Assembly: GCF_963662885.1 (NCBI RefSeq)
Contig: NZ_OY760059.1
Span: forward strand, 1,054,001-1,118,000
Length of the DNA: 64,000 nt
Direction of reading: 5' to 3'
Source: an uncultured Pseudodesulfovibrio sp.
GTDB lineage: Bacteria > Desulfobacterota > Desulfovibrionia > Desulfovibrionales > Desulfovibrionaceae
Shown: positions 46,676 to 55,548 of the stretch, one piece after another
Numbering within the stretch: position 1 is the stretch's first letter
Layout of the letters: each line of letters starts with the position of its first letter
Notes under the pieces: model-generated
Databases searched by the model: none
Told to the model about the DNA's origin: nothing
Seen by the model: the letters and a program-made list of their open reading frames with translations, nothing else
Made by a program: the position numbers and the translations under genes

Positions 46676-48589
46676 ATGACCAAACCGTACGTGACCACCC
46701 TGCCCAAGCTTCTCGCCCGGCAGGCCGGGGACCGGCCCCGCAAGACCGCCCTTCGCGAAAAGGAGTGGGGCGTCTGGCAGGCGGTCTCCTGGGAGGACAG
46801 CCTCCGCATCACCGCCGAGTTCGCTTGCGGACTGGAGGCCCTGGGGCTCGGCAAAGGGGACATCGTCATCCTCATCGGCAACAACCGGCCCGAATGGATC
46901 TGGGCCGAACTGGCCATCCAGGGGCTGGGCGGCATGGCGCTGGGGTTGTACCAGGACTCCCCGGCCGAGGAGATCGAGTACATCTTTGATCTGTCCGAGT
47001 GCAGGTTGGTGGTGGCCGAGGACCAGGAGCAGGTGGACAAGATGCTCTCCTTCCGCGAACGGCTGCCGGACCTCGAATATATCGTCTACCACGACCCCAA
47101 GGGGTTGAAAGCCTATGAATCTCAGGTGGGTGGGCTGAAGAGCTTCAGAGCGGTTCGGCGTCTGGGGCGCGAGAAGGGCGGCGACTGCCTGGCCCGCTAC
47201 AGGTCGCGAGCCTGCCGGGGCATGCCGGACGACCCGTGCCTTATCGCCACCACCTCGGGCACAACGGGGCGTCCCAAGCTGGCCGTGCTGTCCCACAGGA
47301 ATCTTCTGTCCATGGCCCACAACCTGGGCAAGTACGATCCCAAGACAGCGAACGACGAGTTCGTTTCCTTCCTGCCCCTGGCCTGGATGGGCGAGCAGAT
47401 GATGGCCGTGGCCTCGGCCCTGCTTTTCGGGTTCTGCGTCAACTTCCCCGAGACCCCGGACACGGCAAGCGCAGATTCGCGCGAGATCGGCCCGCATTTC
47501 ATCTTCTCCCCGCCTCGCGTGTACGAGTCCATAGCGGCCAAGGTGGCGGGGGACATCATGGAGACCACCCCGCTCAAACGCTGGCTCTACAACCGTTTCC
47601 TGCCCGTGGGCTACGAGTATGTGGACACCGTGTTCGCGGGCGACGTCCCGTCCCCGTGGCTCAGGTTCAAGTACCTGCTGGCCGACCAGGGGCTGTTCCG
47701 CGCCCTGCGCGACCGGCTCGGTTTTTCGCGCATGCGCAGCGCCACAACGGGCGGGGCCGCGCTCGGACCGGACGTTTTTCGTTTCTTTCACGCCATCGGG
47801 GTCAACCTCAAGCAGATCTACGGCCAGACCGAGATCGCGGGCATCTCCTGCATCCACAAGGAGGGCGAGGTGGACTTCACCTCGGTGGGCGCGCCCATCC
47901 CCGAGACCGAGGTGCGCATCTCCGAAGACGGCGAGATTCTGTCGCGCTCTCCCGCCGTGTTTCTTGGCTACTACAAGAACGAGGCGGCCACCCGCGAGAC
48001 CGTGACCGAGGACGGCTGGCTGCTCTCCGGCGATGCGGGCTATTTCGACGACAACGGCAGGCTGGTGGTTATCGACCGCCTCAAGGACGTCATGCACCTT
48101 AAGGACGGCACCCGGTTCTCGCCCCAGTTTCTGGAGAACAAGATAAAGTTCTCGCCGTTTCTGCGCGAGTCCGTGGTTCTGGGCGACGGCCGCGCCTTCG
48201 TGGCCGCCATCCTGTGCATCGATATGGCCATCGTCGGCCACTGGGCCGAGTCCAGGATGATCACCTACACCACCTACCAGGACCTGGCGGCCAAGGACGA
48301 GGTCTACGCCCTGATACGGGACGAGGTCGCCAGGACCAACGCGGCCTTGCCCGAGGAAACCCGCATCCGCCGGTTCTGCCTGCTCTACAAGGAACTGGAC
48401 CCGGACGACAACGAACTGACCCGTACGCGCAAGGTCAAGCGCGGGACCATCGGCGAACGGTACGGCGCGCTCATCGACGCGCTCTACACCGACGTCGCCT
48501 CGCTCGATCTGGAAACCGAGATCACCTACCAGGATGGCCGCGTCCGCCGGATGTGCGGCCCCATCCGCATCCAGGACATGGAGGGTTAA
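46676..48589 (+). CDS. AMP-dependent acyl-CoA synthetase (long-chain type)
   Basis: A 637-residue adenylate-forming ligase. Core motifs are TTSGTTGRPKLAVLSH (P-loop, A3), the GQTEIAGISC region (A5), LLSGDAGYFDDNGRLVVIDRLKD (A7-A8) and a C-terminal LTRTRKVKRG in place of the usual PKTxxGKI-type lysine motif, as in bacterial long-chain/bubblegum-type enzymes. It activates a carboxylic acid to its CoA thioester. It lies between livG and livH and its stop abuts the GTG of livH, so the imported substrate is probably a carboxylic acid that is trapped as a CoA ester. The start has GAGGA upstream. Confidence 0.9.
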   Translation: MTKPYVTTLPKLLARQAGDRPRKTALREKEWGVWQAVSWEDSLRITAEFACGLEALGLGKGDIVILIGNNRPEWIWAELAIQGLGGMALGLYQDSPAEEIEYIFDLSECRLVVAEDQEQVDKMLSFRERLPDLEYIVYHDPKGLKAYESQVGGLKSFRAVRRLGREKGGDCLARYRSRACRGMPDDPCLIATTSGTTGRPKLAVLSHRNLLSMAHNLGKYDPKTANDEFVSFLPLAWMGEQMMAVASALLFGFCVNFPETPDTASADSREIGPHFIFSPPRVYESIAAKVAGDIMETTPLKRWLYNRFLPVGYEYVDTVFAGDVPSPWLRFKYLLADQGLFRALRDRLGFSRMRSATTGGAALGPDVFRFFHAIGVNLKQIYGQTEIAGISCIHKEGEVDFTSVGAPIPETEVRISEDGEILSRSPAVFLGYYKNEAATRETVTEDGWLLSGDAGYFDDNGRLVVIDRLKDVMHLKDGTRFSPQFLENKIKFSPFLRESVVLGDGRAFVAAILCIDMAIVGHWAESRMITYTTYQDLAAKDEVYALIRDEVARTNAALPEETRIRRFCLLYKELDPDDNELTRTRKVKRGTIGERYGALIDALYTDVASLDLETEITYQDGRVRRMCGPIRIQDMEG

Positions 48590-49477
48590 GTGGAATATTA
48601 CCTGCAACTCATCGTCAACGGACTGGTGGTCGGCTCCATCTACTCTCTGGTGGCCCTCGGTTTCGTGGTCATCTACAAGGCGACCAAGGTCGTGAATTTC
48701 GCCCAGGGCGAGCTGGTCATGGTCGGGGCCTACGTCTGCTTCGCCCTGACGGTCCAGTTTCACATTCCGTTCATCTGGGCCTTCCTGATCACCCTGGCCT
48801 TCTCGGTCCTGCTCGGTCTGGCCATCGAGCGCATGGTCCTGCGGCCGCTCATCGGCGAGGAGCACATTTCGGTCATCATGGTCACCATCGGCATGAGCTC
48901 GGTGCTCAAATCCCTGGTCCAGCTTTTCTGGGGTACGCAGATCAGGGTCTATCCGCAGGTTCTGCCCACCGAGCCGGTGATGATCGTGGGACTGCCCGTG
49001 GCCCCGGTGTACATCGCGGCCTTCATCCTGTCCGGCGTCCTGTTCGCGGTGTTCTCCATCTTCTTCAAGTATTCGCGAACCGGCGTGGCCATGCGGGCCA
49101 CGGCGTTTGACCAGCAGGCCGCCCAGTCCATGGGCATCGGCATCAAGAACATCTTCGCCATGAGCTGGTGCATCGCCTGCATCGTGTCCGCCGTGGGCGG
49201 GGTCATCCTGGGCAATATCAACGGCATCAACTCGCACATCGGCCACCTGGGGCTGAAGGTCTTCCCGGCGGTCATCCTCGGGGGCCTGGATTCCCTGCTC
49301 GGCGCGGCCCTGGGCGGGCTGATCATCGGCGTGCTCGAAAACGTCTGTGACGGCGCGGCCCGCCAGTTCCTCGGCCTGGGCGGTTTCCGAGAGGTCGCGG
49401 CCTTCATCATTCTGGTGGTCATATTGATGATCAAGCCCTACGGACTGTTCGGCACCAAAGAGATCGAGAGGGTCTAG
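48590..49477 (+). CDS. livH: LIV-type ABC transporter permease (LivH)
   Basis: A 295-residue permease with about eight TM segments. The N-terminal LIVNGLVVGSIYSLVALGF and KVVNFAQGELVMVGAY motifs are diagnostic of LivH, as is the late GGLDSLLGAALGGLIIG. It starts with GTG directly after the ligase stop and is followed two bases later by livM, so the genes are tightly coupled. Confidence 0.94.
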   Translation: MEYYLQLIVNGLVVGSIYSLVALGFVVIYKATKVVNFAQGELVMVGAYVCFALTVQFHIPFIWAFLITLAFSVLLGLAIERMVLRPLIGEEHISVIMVTIGMSSVLKSLVQLFWGTQIRVYPQVLPTEPVMIVGLPVAPVYIAAFILSGVLFAVFSIFFKYSRTGVAMRATAFDQQAAQSMGIGIKNIFAMSWCIACIVSAVGGVILGNINGINSHIGHLGLKVFPAVILGGLDSLLGAALGGLIIGVLENVCDGAARQFLGLGGFREVAAFIILVVILMIKPYGLFGTKEIERV

Positions 49478-49479
49478 CC

Positions 49480-50526
49480 ATGCAGGGTAAATGCGGACTC
49501 TTCTTCACCAGCTACGAGGCCGAGGCCCAGGTCTTTCCGTCCGGGTTCCAGAAACTCATGATCGGCCTGTTCCTGGCTGTGCTCTGCGCGGCTCCGTTCG
49601 TCCTGAACACGCACCTGACCTCGATCATGAATCTGATCTTCATCTCGGTCATCGGCGCGGTGTCGCTCAATCTGCTGACCGGCGTGTGCGGCCAGATATC
49701 GCTCGGCCACGGCGCGTTTCTGGGCGTGGGAGCCTATGCCGCCGGGCAGTGTTCCATTCACGGCGTGCCGTTCATCCCGGCCATCCTGACCGGCGGCCTG
49801 ATCACGGCCATGGTCGGCATGGTCTTCGGCGTGCCGTCGCTTCGGCTCAAGGGCATCTATCTGGCCATCGCCACCCTGGCGGCCCAACTGGTGCTCGAAT
49901 ACGCCTTTCTGCACGGCGGCGCGCTGACCGGCGGGTCCAACGGGCTACTTCTGGAGCCGCCTGCCATCCTCGGGTTCTCGTTCGACACCGAGGTGCGCAT
50001 GTACTTTCTGCTCTTTGCCTTTGCCGCCGGAGCCCTGCTCATGGTCACCAACATCATGCGGAGCAAGTATGGCCGGGCCTTCGTGTCCATCCGTGATTTC
50101 TACCTGTCTGCCGAGATCGTGGGCGTGAACCTGTTCCGCTACAAGCTGGTGGCCTTCGGCGTGAGTTCGTTTCTGGCCGGAGTGGCCGGGGGGCTGTGGG
50201 GCCACTATACCGGCTACATCTCGGCCGAGCAGTTCAATATCGGGCTGTCCATCTCGTATCTTGCCATGATCGTCATCGGCGGCCTGGGCTCAGTGCTCGG
50301 CTCGGTCTTCGGGGCCGTGTTCATCGTTCTGCTGCCCGAAGTCCTGACCGGCATTTCCAATACGGTCTCGGCCGTGCTGCCGGACATCGCCCATTACATC
50401 GTGGCCCTGCGCGAAGGTGTGTTCGGGCTGGTCCTCATCCTGTTTTTGATCTTTGAGCCGGAAGGGCTGGCCAATCGCTGGCGGCTCGTCAAGGCGTACT
50501 GGAAGCTCTATCCGTTCGCCCATTAG
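49480..50526 (+). CDS. livM: LIV-type ABC transporter permease (LivM)
   Basis: A 348-residue permease with about nine to ten TM helices. LivM motifs include LLTGVCGQISLGHGAFLGVG, LRLKGIYLAIATLA and the C-terminal IGGLGSVLGSVFGAVF. It pairs with LivH to form the channel. Confidence 0.94.
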   Translation: MQGKCGLFFTSYEAEAQVFPSGFQKLMIGLFLAVLCAAPFVLNTHLTSIMNLIFISVIGAVSLNLLTGVCGQISLGHGAFLGVGAYAAGQCSIHGVPFIPAILTGGLITAMVGMVFGVPSLRLKGIYLAIATLAAQLVLEYAFLHGGALTGGSNGLLLEPPAILGFSFDTEVRMYFLLFAFAAGALLMVTNIMRSKYGRAFVSIRDFYLSAEIVGVNLFRYKLVAFGVSSFLAGVAGGLWGHYTGYISAEQFNIGLSISYLAMIVIGGLGSVLGSVFGAVFIVLLPEVLTGISNTVSAVLPDIAHYIVALREGVFGLVLILFLIFEPEGLANRWRLVKAYWKLYPFAH

Positions 50527-50617
50527 GGCTGGGGTCGCAATCCCGCTGCCGGGCGGCGGGTGGACATAGGAGGCGTCCGTGGAAGGGCGCATCAACATCA
50601 ACCTCGAGGAGAACCGC

Positions 50618-51832
50618 ATGAAGGTTGGAAAGAGCATAACCGCAGTCTGCATCCTGCTCCTGGCCGGGCTGATGCTGGTCGGCTGCGGAGGCGGAGACGA
50701 GAAACCGGCCGCAACCGCTCAGCAGGAGGTGGCCCCCATCAAGGTCGGCGGCCTGGTTGACCTGTCCGGTCCCACCTCGTCCGTCGGCGTGCCTTATGCC
50801 GATGGACTCAAAGGCGGGGTCGAGTACATCAACAGACAGGGCGGCATCAACGGACGCCCTCTTGAATTCGATCTGCAGGATACCGCCTACAAGGTGCAGC
50901 AGGGGCTCTCCTTGTACAAGAAGATGGTCAACACCGACCATGTTGTCTGCATCCAGGGGTTCGGCTCGGCCGTGACCGAGGCGCTGGTGCGCACCCTGGC
51001 CAAGGACATGGTGCCCAACCTGTCCGCTTCCTATTCGGCCCACCTGACCAACCCCGAAGTGGCCCCGTACAACTTCTTCATCGCGGCCGACTACACCACG
51101 CAGTTGCGCGCCGCGCTCAAGTACTTCAAGGACAACTGGACCGACACGCGCGCACCCAGGGTCGCCTTCATCTATCCGGACCACCCGTACGGACTGGCTC
51201 CCATCCCGGGCGGCAAGGCGTACGCCGAGGAGATCGGGTTCGAGATCGTGGGCGAGGCCAACGTGGCCCTGAACGCCATGGACGCCACCACCGAACTGCT
51301 GCCCATCAAGGAAAAATCGCCTGACTTCTGCTGGATCGGCGGGACCACGCCGTCCACCTCCGTCATTCTCAAATCCGCCAAGAACATCGGCCTGGAAACC
51401 GTGTTCTTCACCGATATCTGGGGGACGGACGAGACCCTGTCCAAGCTCGCCGGCAGCGACGCGGACGGCTCCTACTCGAACCAGGCGGCCGCGGTCTACG
51501 GCCAGGATGTACCGGGCATGAAGGCCATCATGGAGGTCACTGACAACGAGCCGCAGATGACGCACTACACGCGCGGGTTCGTGTCCATTCTGGTCATGGC
51601 CGAAGGCATGAAACGGGCGCTGGCCAATGGCGAGTTGACCGGCGAAACCCTCAAGACATCCCTGGAGACCCTGCGGGAATACGACCCCATGGGCCTGGCC
51701 CCGCTCATCTCCTACTACCCCGACGACCACCGCCCGAACATGGCCGTGTTCCTCTATACCATCAAGGACGGCAAACTGACCTTCGTGAAAGAACAGATCC
51801 TCGAACGCCGAGAAGACTGGCTCGGCCATTAG
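50618..51832 (+). CDS. livK: LIV-type solute-binding lipoprotein (LivK-like)
   Basis: A 404-residue periplasmic-binding protein (Peripla_BP_6). It has a lipobox LMLVGC (Cys23) and mature start APIKVGGLVDLSGPTSSVG, followed by the two-lobe fold (GVEYINRQGGINGRPLEF, FIYPDHPYGLAPIPGGKAYA). These proteins bind branched-chain amino acids, amides or aromatic and other carboxylic acids. The neighbouring CoA ligases favour a carboxylic acid. ATG 50618 follows CGAGGAGAA; an in-frame start at 50579 is before the signal peptide. A pair of stem-loops follows the gene. Confidence 0.92.
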   Translation: MKVGKSITAVCILLLAGLMLVGCGGGDEKPAATAQQEVAPIKVGGLVDLSGPTSSVGVPYADGLKGGVEYINRQGGINGRPLEFDLQDTAYKVQQGLSLYKKMVNTDHVVCIQGFGSAVTEALVRTLAKDMVPNLSASYSAHLTNPEVAPYNFFIAADYTTQLRAALKYFKDNWTDTRAPRVAFIYPDHPYGLAPIPGGKAYAEEIGFEIVGEANVALNAMDATTELLPIKEKSPDFCWIGGTTPSTSVILKSAKNIGLETVFFTDIWGTDETLSKLAGSDADGSYSNQAAAVYGQDVPGMKAIMEVTDNEPQMTHYTRGFVSILVMAEGMKRALANGELTGETLKTSLETLREYDPMGLAPLISYYPDDHRPNMAVFLYTIKDGKLTFVKEQILERREDWLGH

Positions 51833-51846
51833 GGGGAAATGAAGAG

Positions 51847-52102
51847 CTGGGGGAAACCTCTTGGAAGAGGTTTCCCCCAGACCCCCTTCCAGAACTTTTT
51901 GGGCCACGCCGCCAGGAAGGGAGAGGGTTGAGGCTGTGAGTCTTGGCGGCGTGGAGGGTGCGGGCGCGATACGCCGGGCTTTGGCTCGGCAAGTCCCTCG
52001 CCGCCTATTAATTTGACGATTCCGCACGCAGACCCTGCGGCGCGATAAAAAGTTTTGAAGGGGAGTCCAGAGGGGAAACTTTTTCAAAAGTTTCCCCTCT
52101 GG
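51847..52102. repeat. Pair of inverted REP-like palindromic elements
   Basis: Two related units face each other between livK and livF. Unit 1 is a 16-bp perfect stem (51847-51862 with 51865-51880, GGGGGAAACC...GGTTTCCCCC) followed by a short tail ending AACTTTTT. Unit 2, inverted, is a 17-bp perfect stem (52067-52083 with 52086-52102, AGGGGAAAC...GTTTCCCCT) preceded by the complement of the same tail. Between them CCACGCCGCCA and TGGCGGCGTGG form a third inverted repeat. The livF ribosome site begins five bases after unit 2. Confidence 0.7.
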
Positions 52103-52117
52103 CCGCCGGAGGCAACC

Positions 52118-52918
52118 GTGAACGACATACTCAGGGTCGAGAATCTGGAAGTGGTCTACAATGACGTGGTGCTGGTACTGAAGGGGCTGTCCTTGGCCTG
52201 CCCCGAGGGACAGATCACGGCGTTGCTCGGGGCGAACGGGGCGGGCAAGTCCACGACGCTGAAGGCCATTTCCGGACTGCTGCAATGCGAGGACGGCGAG
52301 GTCACGGACGGGGCCGTGGTCTATCGCGGCCAGCCCATCCAGGGGTTGGTGCCCGAGAAGATCGTGCGGCGCGGCGTGTTTCAGGTCATGGAGGGCCGCC
52401 GCATCTTCGAGGACCTGACCGTGGAGGAGAACCTGCGTTGCGGCGCGTTCACCCGGCCGGGGGCGGACATGGGCCATTCGCTGAATCTGGTCTACGAGTA
52501 TTTCCCGAGGCTCAAGGAGCGGCGCAAACAGTTGGCGGGCTACATGTCGGGCGGTGAGCAGCAGATGTGCGCCATCGGCCGGGCGATCATGGCCAAGCCC
52601 AAGCTGCTTCTGCTCGACGAGCCGTCGCTCGGGCTGGCCCCTCTGCTGGTGGAGGAGATCTTCGACATCATCAGGCGGTTCAACGAGAAGGAGGGCGTGA
52701 CCATCCTGCTGGTGGAGCAGAATGCCCGCGCGGCCCTGTCCGTGTCCGAGACCGCGTACATTATGGAAAATGGCCGGGTCGTCATGGACGGAAAGGCCAA
52801 GGACCTGCTCGACAACCCGGACGTCCAGGAATTTTACCTCGGCATGGGCAGCGCCGGAGACAAGAAGAGCTACCGGGATGTCAAACATTACAGAAGAAGG
52901 AAACGTTGGCTGGGGTAG
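52118..52918 (+). CDS. livF: LIV-type ABC transporter ATPase (LivF)
   Basis: A 266-residue ATPase with Walker A LLGANGAGKST, Q-loop GVFQVMEGRRIFEDLTVEEN, signature MSGGEQQMCAIGRA, Walker B LLLLDEPSLGLAP and H-loop VEQNA. These match LivF rather than LivG. It starts with GTG 52118 behind CCGGAGG; longer in-frame codons run through the palindromic element and are rejected. It completes the LIV transporter. Confidence 0.93.
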   Translation: MNDILRVENLEVVYNDVVLVLKGLSLACPEGQITALLGANGAGKSTTLKAISGLLQCEDGEVTDGAVVYRGQPIQGLVPEKIVRRGVFQVMEGRRIFEDLTVEENLRCGAFTRPGADMGHSLNLVYEYFPRLKERRKQLAGYMSGGEQQMCAIGRAIMAKPKLLLLDEPSLGLAPLLVEEIFDIIRRFNEKEGVTILLVEQNARAALSVSETAYIMENGRVVMDGKAKDLLDNPDVQEFYLGMGSAGDKKSYRDVKHYRRRKRWLG

Positions 52919-52933
52919 GGGTTTGTGAGAGCG

Positions 52934-52999
52934 CACCACCAGTTCATTCGAAACACTCTCCCAAGCTTTCTCAAGGTTTAAAAGGGGGGAGAGTGGTGG
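52934..52999 (+). other. Hairpin between livF and the PaaK-like gene
   Basis: CACTCTCCC (52954-52962) pairs with GGGAGAGTG (52987-52995), and CACCAC (52934-52939) can compete for GTGGTG (52993-52998). It may be an attenuating or processing structure. Confidence 0.4.
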
Positions 53000-53108
53000 C
53001 AAAAAACCGGCATCTGTCGTAGGCTCCAACACAAAAGGATCGGCAGGTTTCTCCGCTCGGGGCGGAGTGGCGACAACGACTGGAACGGGGTTCTGGAGGC
53101 ATTCATCC

Positions 53109-54347
53109 ATGTACTACACCGAGTATGAGACGGAACCGCGCGACAAGCGGATGAAGCGCAAATGGAAAGGCGTGAAGGATGTGCTCCTGGCGGCCGAGCG
53201 GACGTCCGGCGAATTCCAGGCGCGGTTGCGGGAGCTGGGGGCGTGCGCCAAGGACTTCAAGGACTGGGACGACTACGCCAAGATCCCGCCTCTGCGCAAA
53301 AAGGACATCATCAAGTGGCAGCAGGAACATGGTATCGGTTGGTTCCTGGCCGCCAAACCGGGCGAGCTGTCGCGTATTTACCAGTCGCCCGGTCCGATCT
53401 ATGACCCCGAGGGACGCGAGCCGGACTATTGGGCGTGGTCCGAAGGTTTTTTTGCCGCCGGGTTCCGGCCCGGCGACCTGGCCCAGATGACCTTTTCCTA
53501 CCACATGACCCCGGCCGGGCTGATGTTGGAGGAACCATTGCGGGACATCGGCTGCGCGGTTGTCCCGGCCGGTCCGGGCAACACGGAAAAGCAGATCGAG
53601 TTCATGACCCAGTTGCCGGTCAACGCCTTCATCGGCATGACCAGCTATCTCAAGGTCATCGGTGAAAAGGCCATGGCCATGGGGCTTGATCCGCTGCAGG
53701 ATTTTCACCTGGAAAAGGCCTACGTGGCCGCCGAGCCGCTGCCCGAAGCGTTGCGCTCCGAGGTGGAGGCTCTGTTCGGCATTACCATCCGCCAGGGATA
53801 CGGCACCGCGGACGTGGGCTGCATCGCCTACGAGTGCCGCGAGCTGGGCGGCATGCACCTGTCCAATTACCGCCATGTGGAGATATGTGACCCGACCACC
53901 GGGCTGCCCGTACCGGACGGTGAGGTGGGCGAGGTGGTGGTCACCCCGTTTTTCACCGACTATCCGCTGGTCCGGCTGGCCACGGGAGACCTGTCGTCCA
54001 TGGACCTGGGCAAATGCGCATGCGGGCGCACGGCCAGAAAGCTTTCCGGATGGAAAGGGAGGGCTGATGACACGGCCAAGGTTAAGGGACAGTTCATCTA
54101 TCCGGGACAGGCCGCCGCCATCTTTTCGCGATTTCCGACCATTTCCGGCTGGCAGATTCGCGTGAAACATGTTAGTGGAAGGGACGTACTCGTGGTTATG
54201 GCCGAAACGGCCCAAACTTTCGATACGGAAAGTTTTGAAGCCGACTTCCAGGCTTTGATGAAATTGAGACCAATCGTCGAGACCTGCGCACCCGGCACCC
54301 TGCCGAGCGACGCGCCCCGTCTGGTCGATGAGAGAAAGTTCGATTAA
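53109..54347 (+). CDS. Phenylacetate-CoA ligase-like protein (PaaK family)
   Basis: A 412-residue adenylate-forming enzyme of the PaaK branch. It has a WSEGFFAAGFRPGDLAQMTFS segment, AEPLPEALRSEVEALFG, GYGTADVG and the C-terminal YPGQAAAIFSRFP with a LRPIVE segment. CACGRTARKLSGWKGRADD matches PaaK's GRTxxRI..RxDD motif. It should form an aryl- or acyl-CoA. It ends the LIV cluster, so the cluster carries two different CoA ligases. GGAGG precedes the ATG at good spacing. Confidence 0.87.
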   Translation: MYYTEYETEPRDKRMKRKWKGVKDVLLAAERTSGEFQARLRELGACAKDFKDWDDYAKIPPLRKKDIIKWQQEHGIGWFLAAKPGELSRIYQSPGPIYDPEGREPDYWAWSEGFFAAGFRPGDLAQMTFSYHMTPAGLMLEEPLRDIGCAVVPAGPGNTEKQIEFMTQLPVNAFIGMTSYLKVIGEKAMAMGLDPLQDFHLEKAYVAAEPLPEALRSEVEALFGITIRQGYGTADVGCIAYECRELGGMHLSNYRHVEICDPTTGLPVPDGEVGEVVVTPFFTDYPLVRLATGDLSSMDLGKCACGRTARKLSGWKGRADDTAKVKGQFIYPGQAAAIFSRFPTISGWQIRVKHVSGRDVLVVMAETAQTFDTESFEADFQALMKLRPIVETCAPGTLPSDAPRLVDERKFD

Positions 54348-54455
54348 ACCCGGCTGTCAGGGCCGGGATTGCGGTCCTAATCGAAGTGGGCGGTGCCATG
54401 CGAGCACCGCCCTTTTTCTTTGGCGGTCATCTCGGGCGCGGCTTGCGATAGCGGC

Positions 54456-54547
54456 GCATCTGCACATTTTTCGGGCTTGCCGCGTCCTCGCCGTACCTGT
54501 TGTACGACTGCGGGGCGGCTGCGCCCGAGAAAATGCACATCTGCACC
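54456..54547. repeat. Large imperfect stem-loop element
   Basis: The outer arms pair TGCACATTTTTCGGGC with GCCCGAGAAAATGCACA. The inner arms pair GCCGC...GCCGTAC with GTAC...GGGGCGGC around a CTGTT loop. I recall similar GTAC-capped hairpins from other high-GC proteobacterial intergenic regions, but cannot confirm it here. Confidence 0.45.
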
Positions 54548-54816
54548 ACTCTCCCAAGCCTGATGGCGTGCGGACGCGTCGAGGCGGCCCCGTGGCCGGG
54601 GCGCCTTGCGCGAGACTCTGTGCGCGGTGTAGAGCCGCTGTTCGGGTGCCGGGGCACCCGAAGGCGCTTCAGGGGTGATGGGGGGGATGTTTCCTGTTTT
54701 GAAGACGTCAGGAGTTGTTGGTGTGTGCTTTCCAGAGGGAAAGCACCGTGTGGCTTTCTCTTGCGCCTTTCCCTGCTTCAGCAGCCCGCGAGAAGTGGTG
54801 AGCCGCGAGGCGCAAA

Positions 54817-54867
54817 AAAGGCCCGGGACCGAAGCGTATTTGAATACGCTAGGGTCCGGGCCTTTTG
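54817..54867 (-). terminator. Terminator of the Cys-type HesB-like gene
   Basis: AAAAGGCCCGG (54817-54827) pairs with CCGGGCCTTTT (54857-54867). A nested AGCGTATT/AATACGCT stem caps it. It has the same design as the terminator at 55461-55513. Confidence 0.8.
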
Positions 54868-54949
54868 CACACCTGAGGCGTAAGATCTTGTACGGCTCGA
54901 AGACTCGCCTACAATTCACTTAACGAAGCGGATCGCCGCTTATCGCCAG

Positions 54950-55270
54950 CTAGCAGCCGCAGGAGCCGGTGCCGCAGGAGGAGCATCCGCAGCCTCCGCC
55001 GCCCATCTCGTTCTCGGAGGAGACCTGGAAGCCGTAAGGGGTCATGTCGATGGACACGGCGCCGGAGGCCTGGGCCAGTTCCTCGTTGATCAGGAAGGTG
55101 AAGCTGCCCTGCTCAAAGGATTTATCGCCGTCGCGCAGTTCGTCGAGTGCCAGAGACAGGCGCGGACCGGCACAACCGCCGTCGGCCAGGTGCACGCGGA
55201 TGGGCTGCACGTCCTTATCTTCAAAATATTTGGTCAGTTCGTTCTGGGCCGATTCGGAAACAGTGATCAT
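54950..55270 (-). CDS. HesB/IscA-like protein, cysteine form
   Basis: A 106-residue HesB-related protein. VHLADGGCAGPRLSLALDE carries Cys33, the counterpart of the conserved first cysteine of IscA. The C-terminal tail is Gly/Cys-rich (GGGGCGCSSC then CGC), replacing the usual CGCG motif with six cysteines. It probably binds an iron-sulfur cluster or metal. It is the downstream member of a tandem pair whose upstream copy has selenocysteine at residue 33. AGGAGAG precedes the ATG. TTTACA (55331-55326) and TATTGT (55309-55304), 16 apart on the minus strand, give it its own promoter candidate. Confidence 0.9.
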   Translation of the reverse strand: MITVSESAQNELTKYFEDKDVQPIRVHLADGGCAGPRLSLALDELRDGDKSFEQGSFTFLINEELAQASGAVSIDMTPYGFQVSSENEMGGGGCGCSSCGTGSCGC

Positions 55271-55303
55271 AATTACTCTCCTGGATTGGTTTCGTTCTCC
55301 AAA

Positions 55304-55331
55304 ACAATAAGGATCATCTATCCGTTGTAAA
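55304..55331 (-). promoter_or_regulatory. Candidate promoter of the Cys-type HesB-like gene
   Basis: On the minus strand TTTACA and TATTGT are spaced by 16 bases, about 35 bases before the start codon. Confidence 0.45.
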
Positions 55332-55460
55332 GAGAAAAACGATCATTCGACTCCGGAGGGCCGGGCAACTGGCTGAAATGAAAGCCGATAAAAAAAGAAA
55401 ACAACCCCCAGGGGGTACACGTCCCGTTTGCCCGGCGGCTTTCTGCCCGCTCAAAGACGC

Positions 55461-55513
55461 AAAAAAAAGCCCGGTCCCGACGCGTATCGTAATACGCGAG
55501 GGGCCGGGCTTTT
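55461..55513 (-). terminator. Terminator of the Sec-type HesB-like gene
   Basis: AAAAGCCCGG (55465-55474) pairs with CCGGGCTTTT (55504-55513), capped by CGCGTAT/ATACGCG (55481-55487 and 55492-55498). Confidence 0.82.
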
Positions 55514-55548
55514 GGGTCGCAACGAAGCGGATCGTCGCTTGTCTTCAG

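Larger units (their letters stand above)
54348..54949. other. Long non-coding, hairpin-rich region
   Basis: About 600 bases between the PaaK-like gene and the first HesB-like gene. Open frames of up to 180 codons exist on both strands but are Arg/Pro/Ala-rich, lack ribosome sites and match no fold. It contains a large imperfect hairpin (54456-54547) and a TTCGGGTGCC-GG-GGCACCCGAA stem (54641-54662). A GTGCTTTCC/GGAAAGCAC stem (54725-54746) and the HesB terminator (54817-54867) follow. It is best read as a block of structured intergenic repeats. Confidence 0.55.

Noticed and set aside
54377..54919. 180-codon minus-strand frame in the hairpin-rich block
   Set aside because: The composition is Arg/Pro/Ala biased, it crosses several stem-loops and a terminator, and no start signal is seen.
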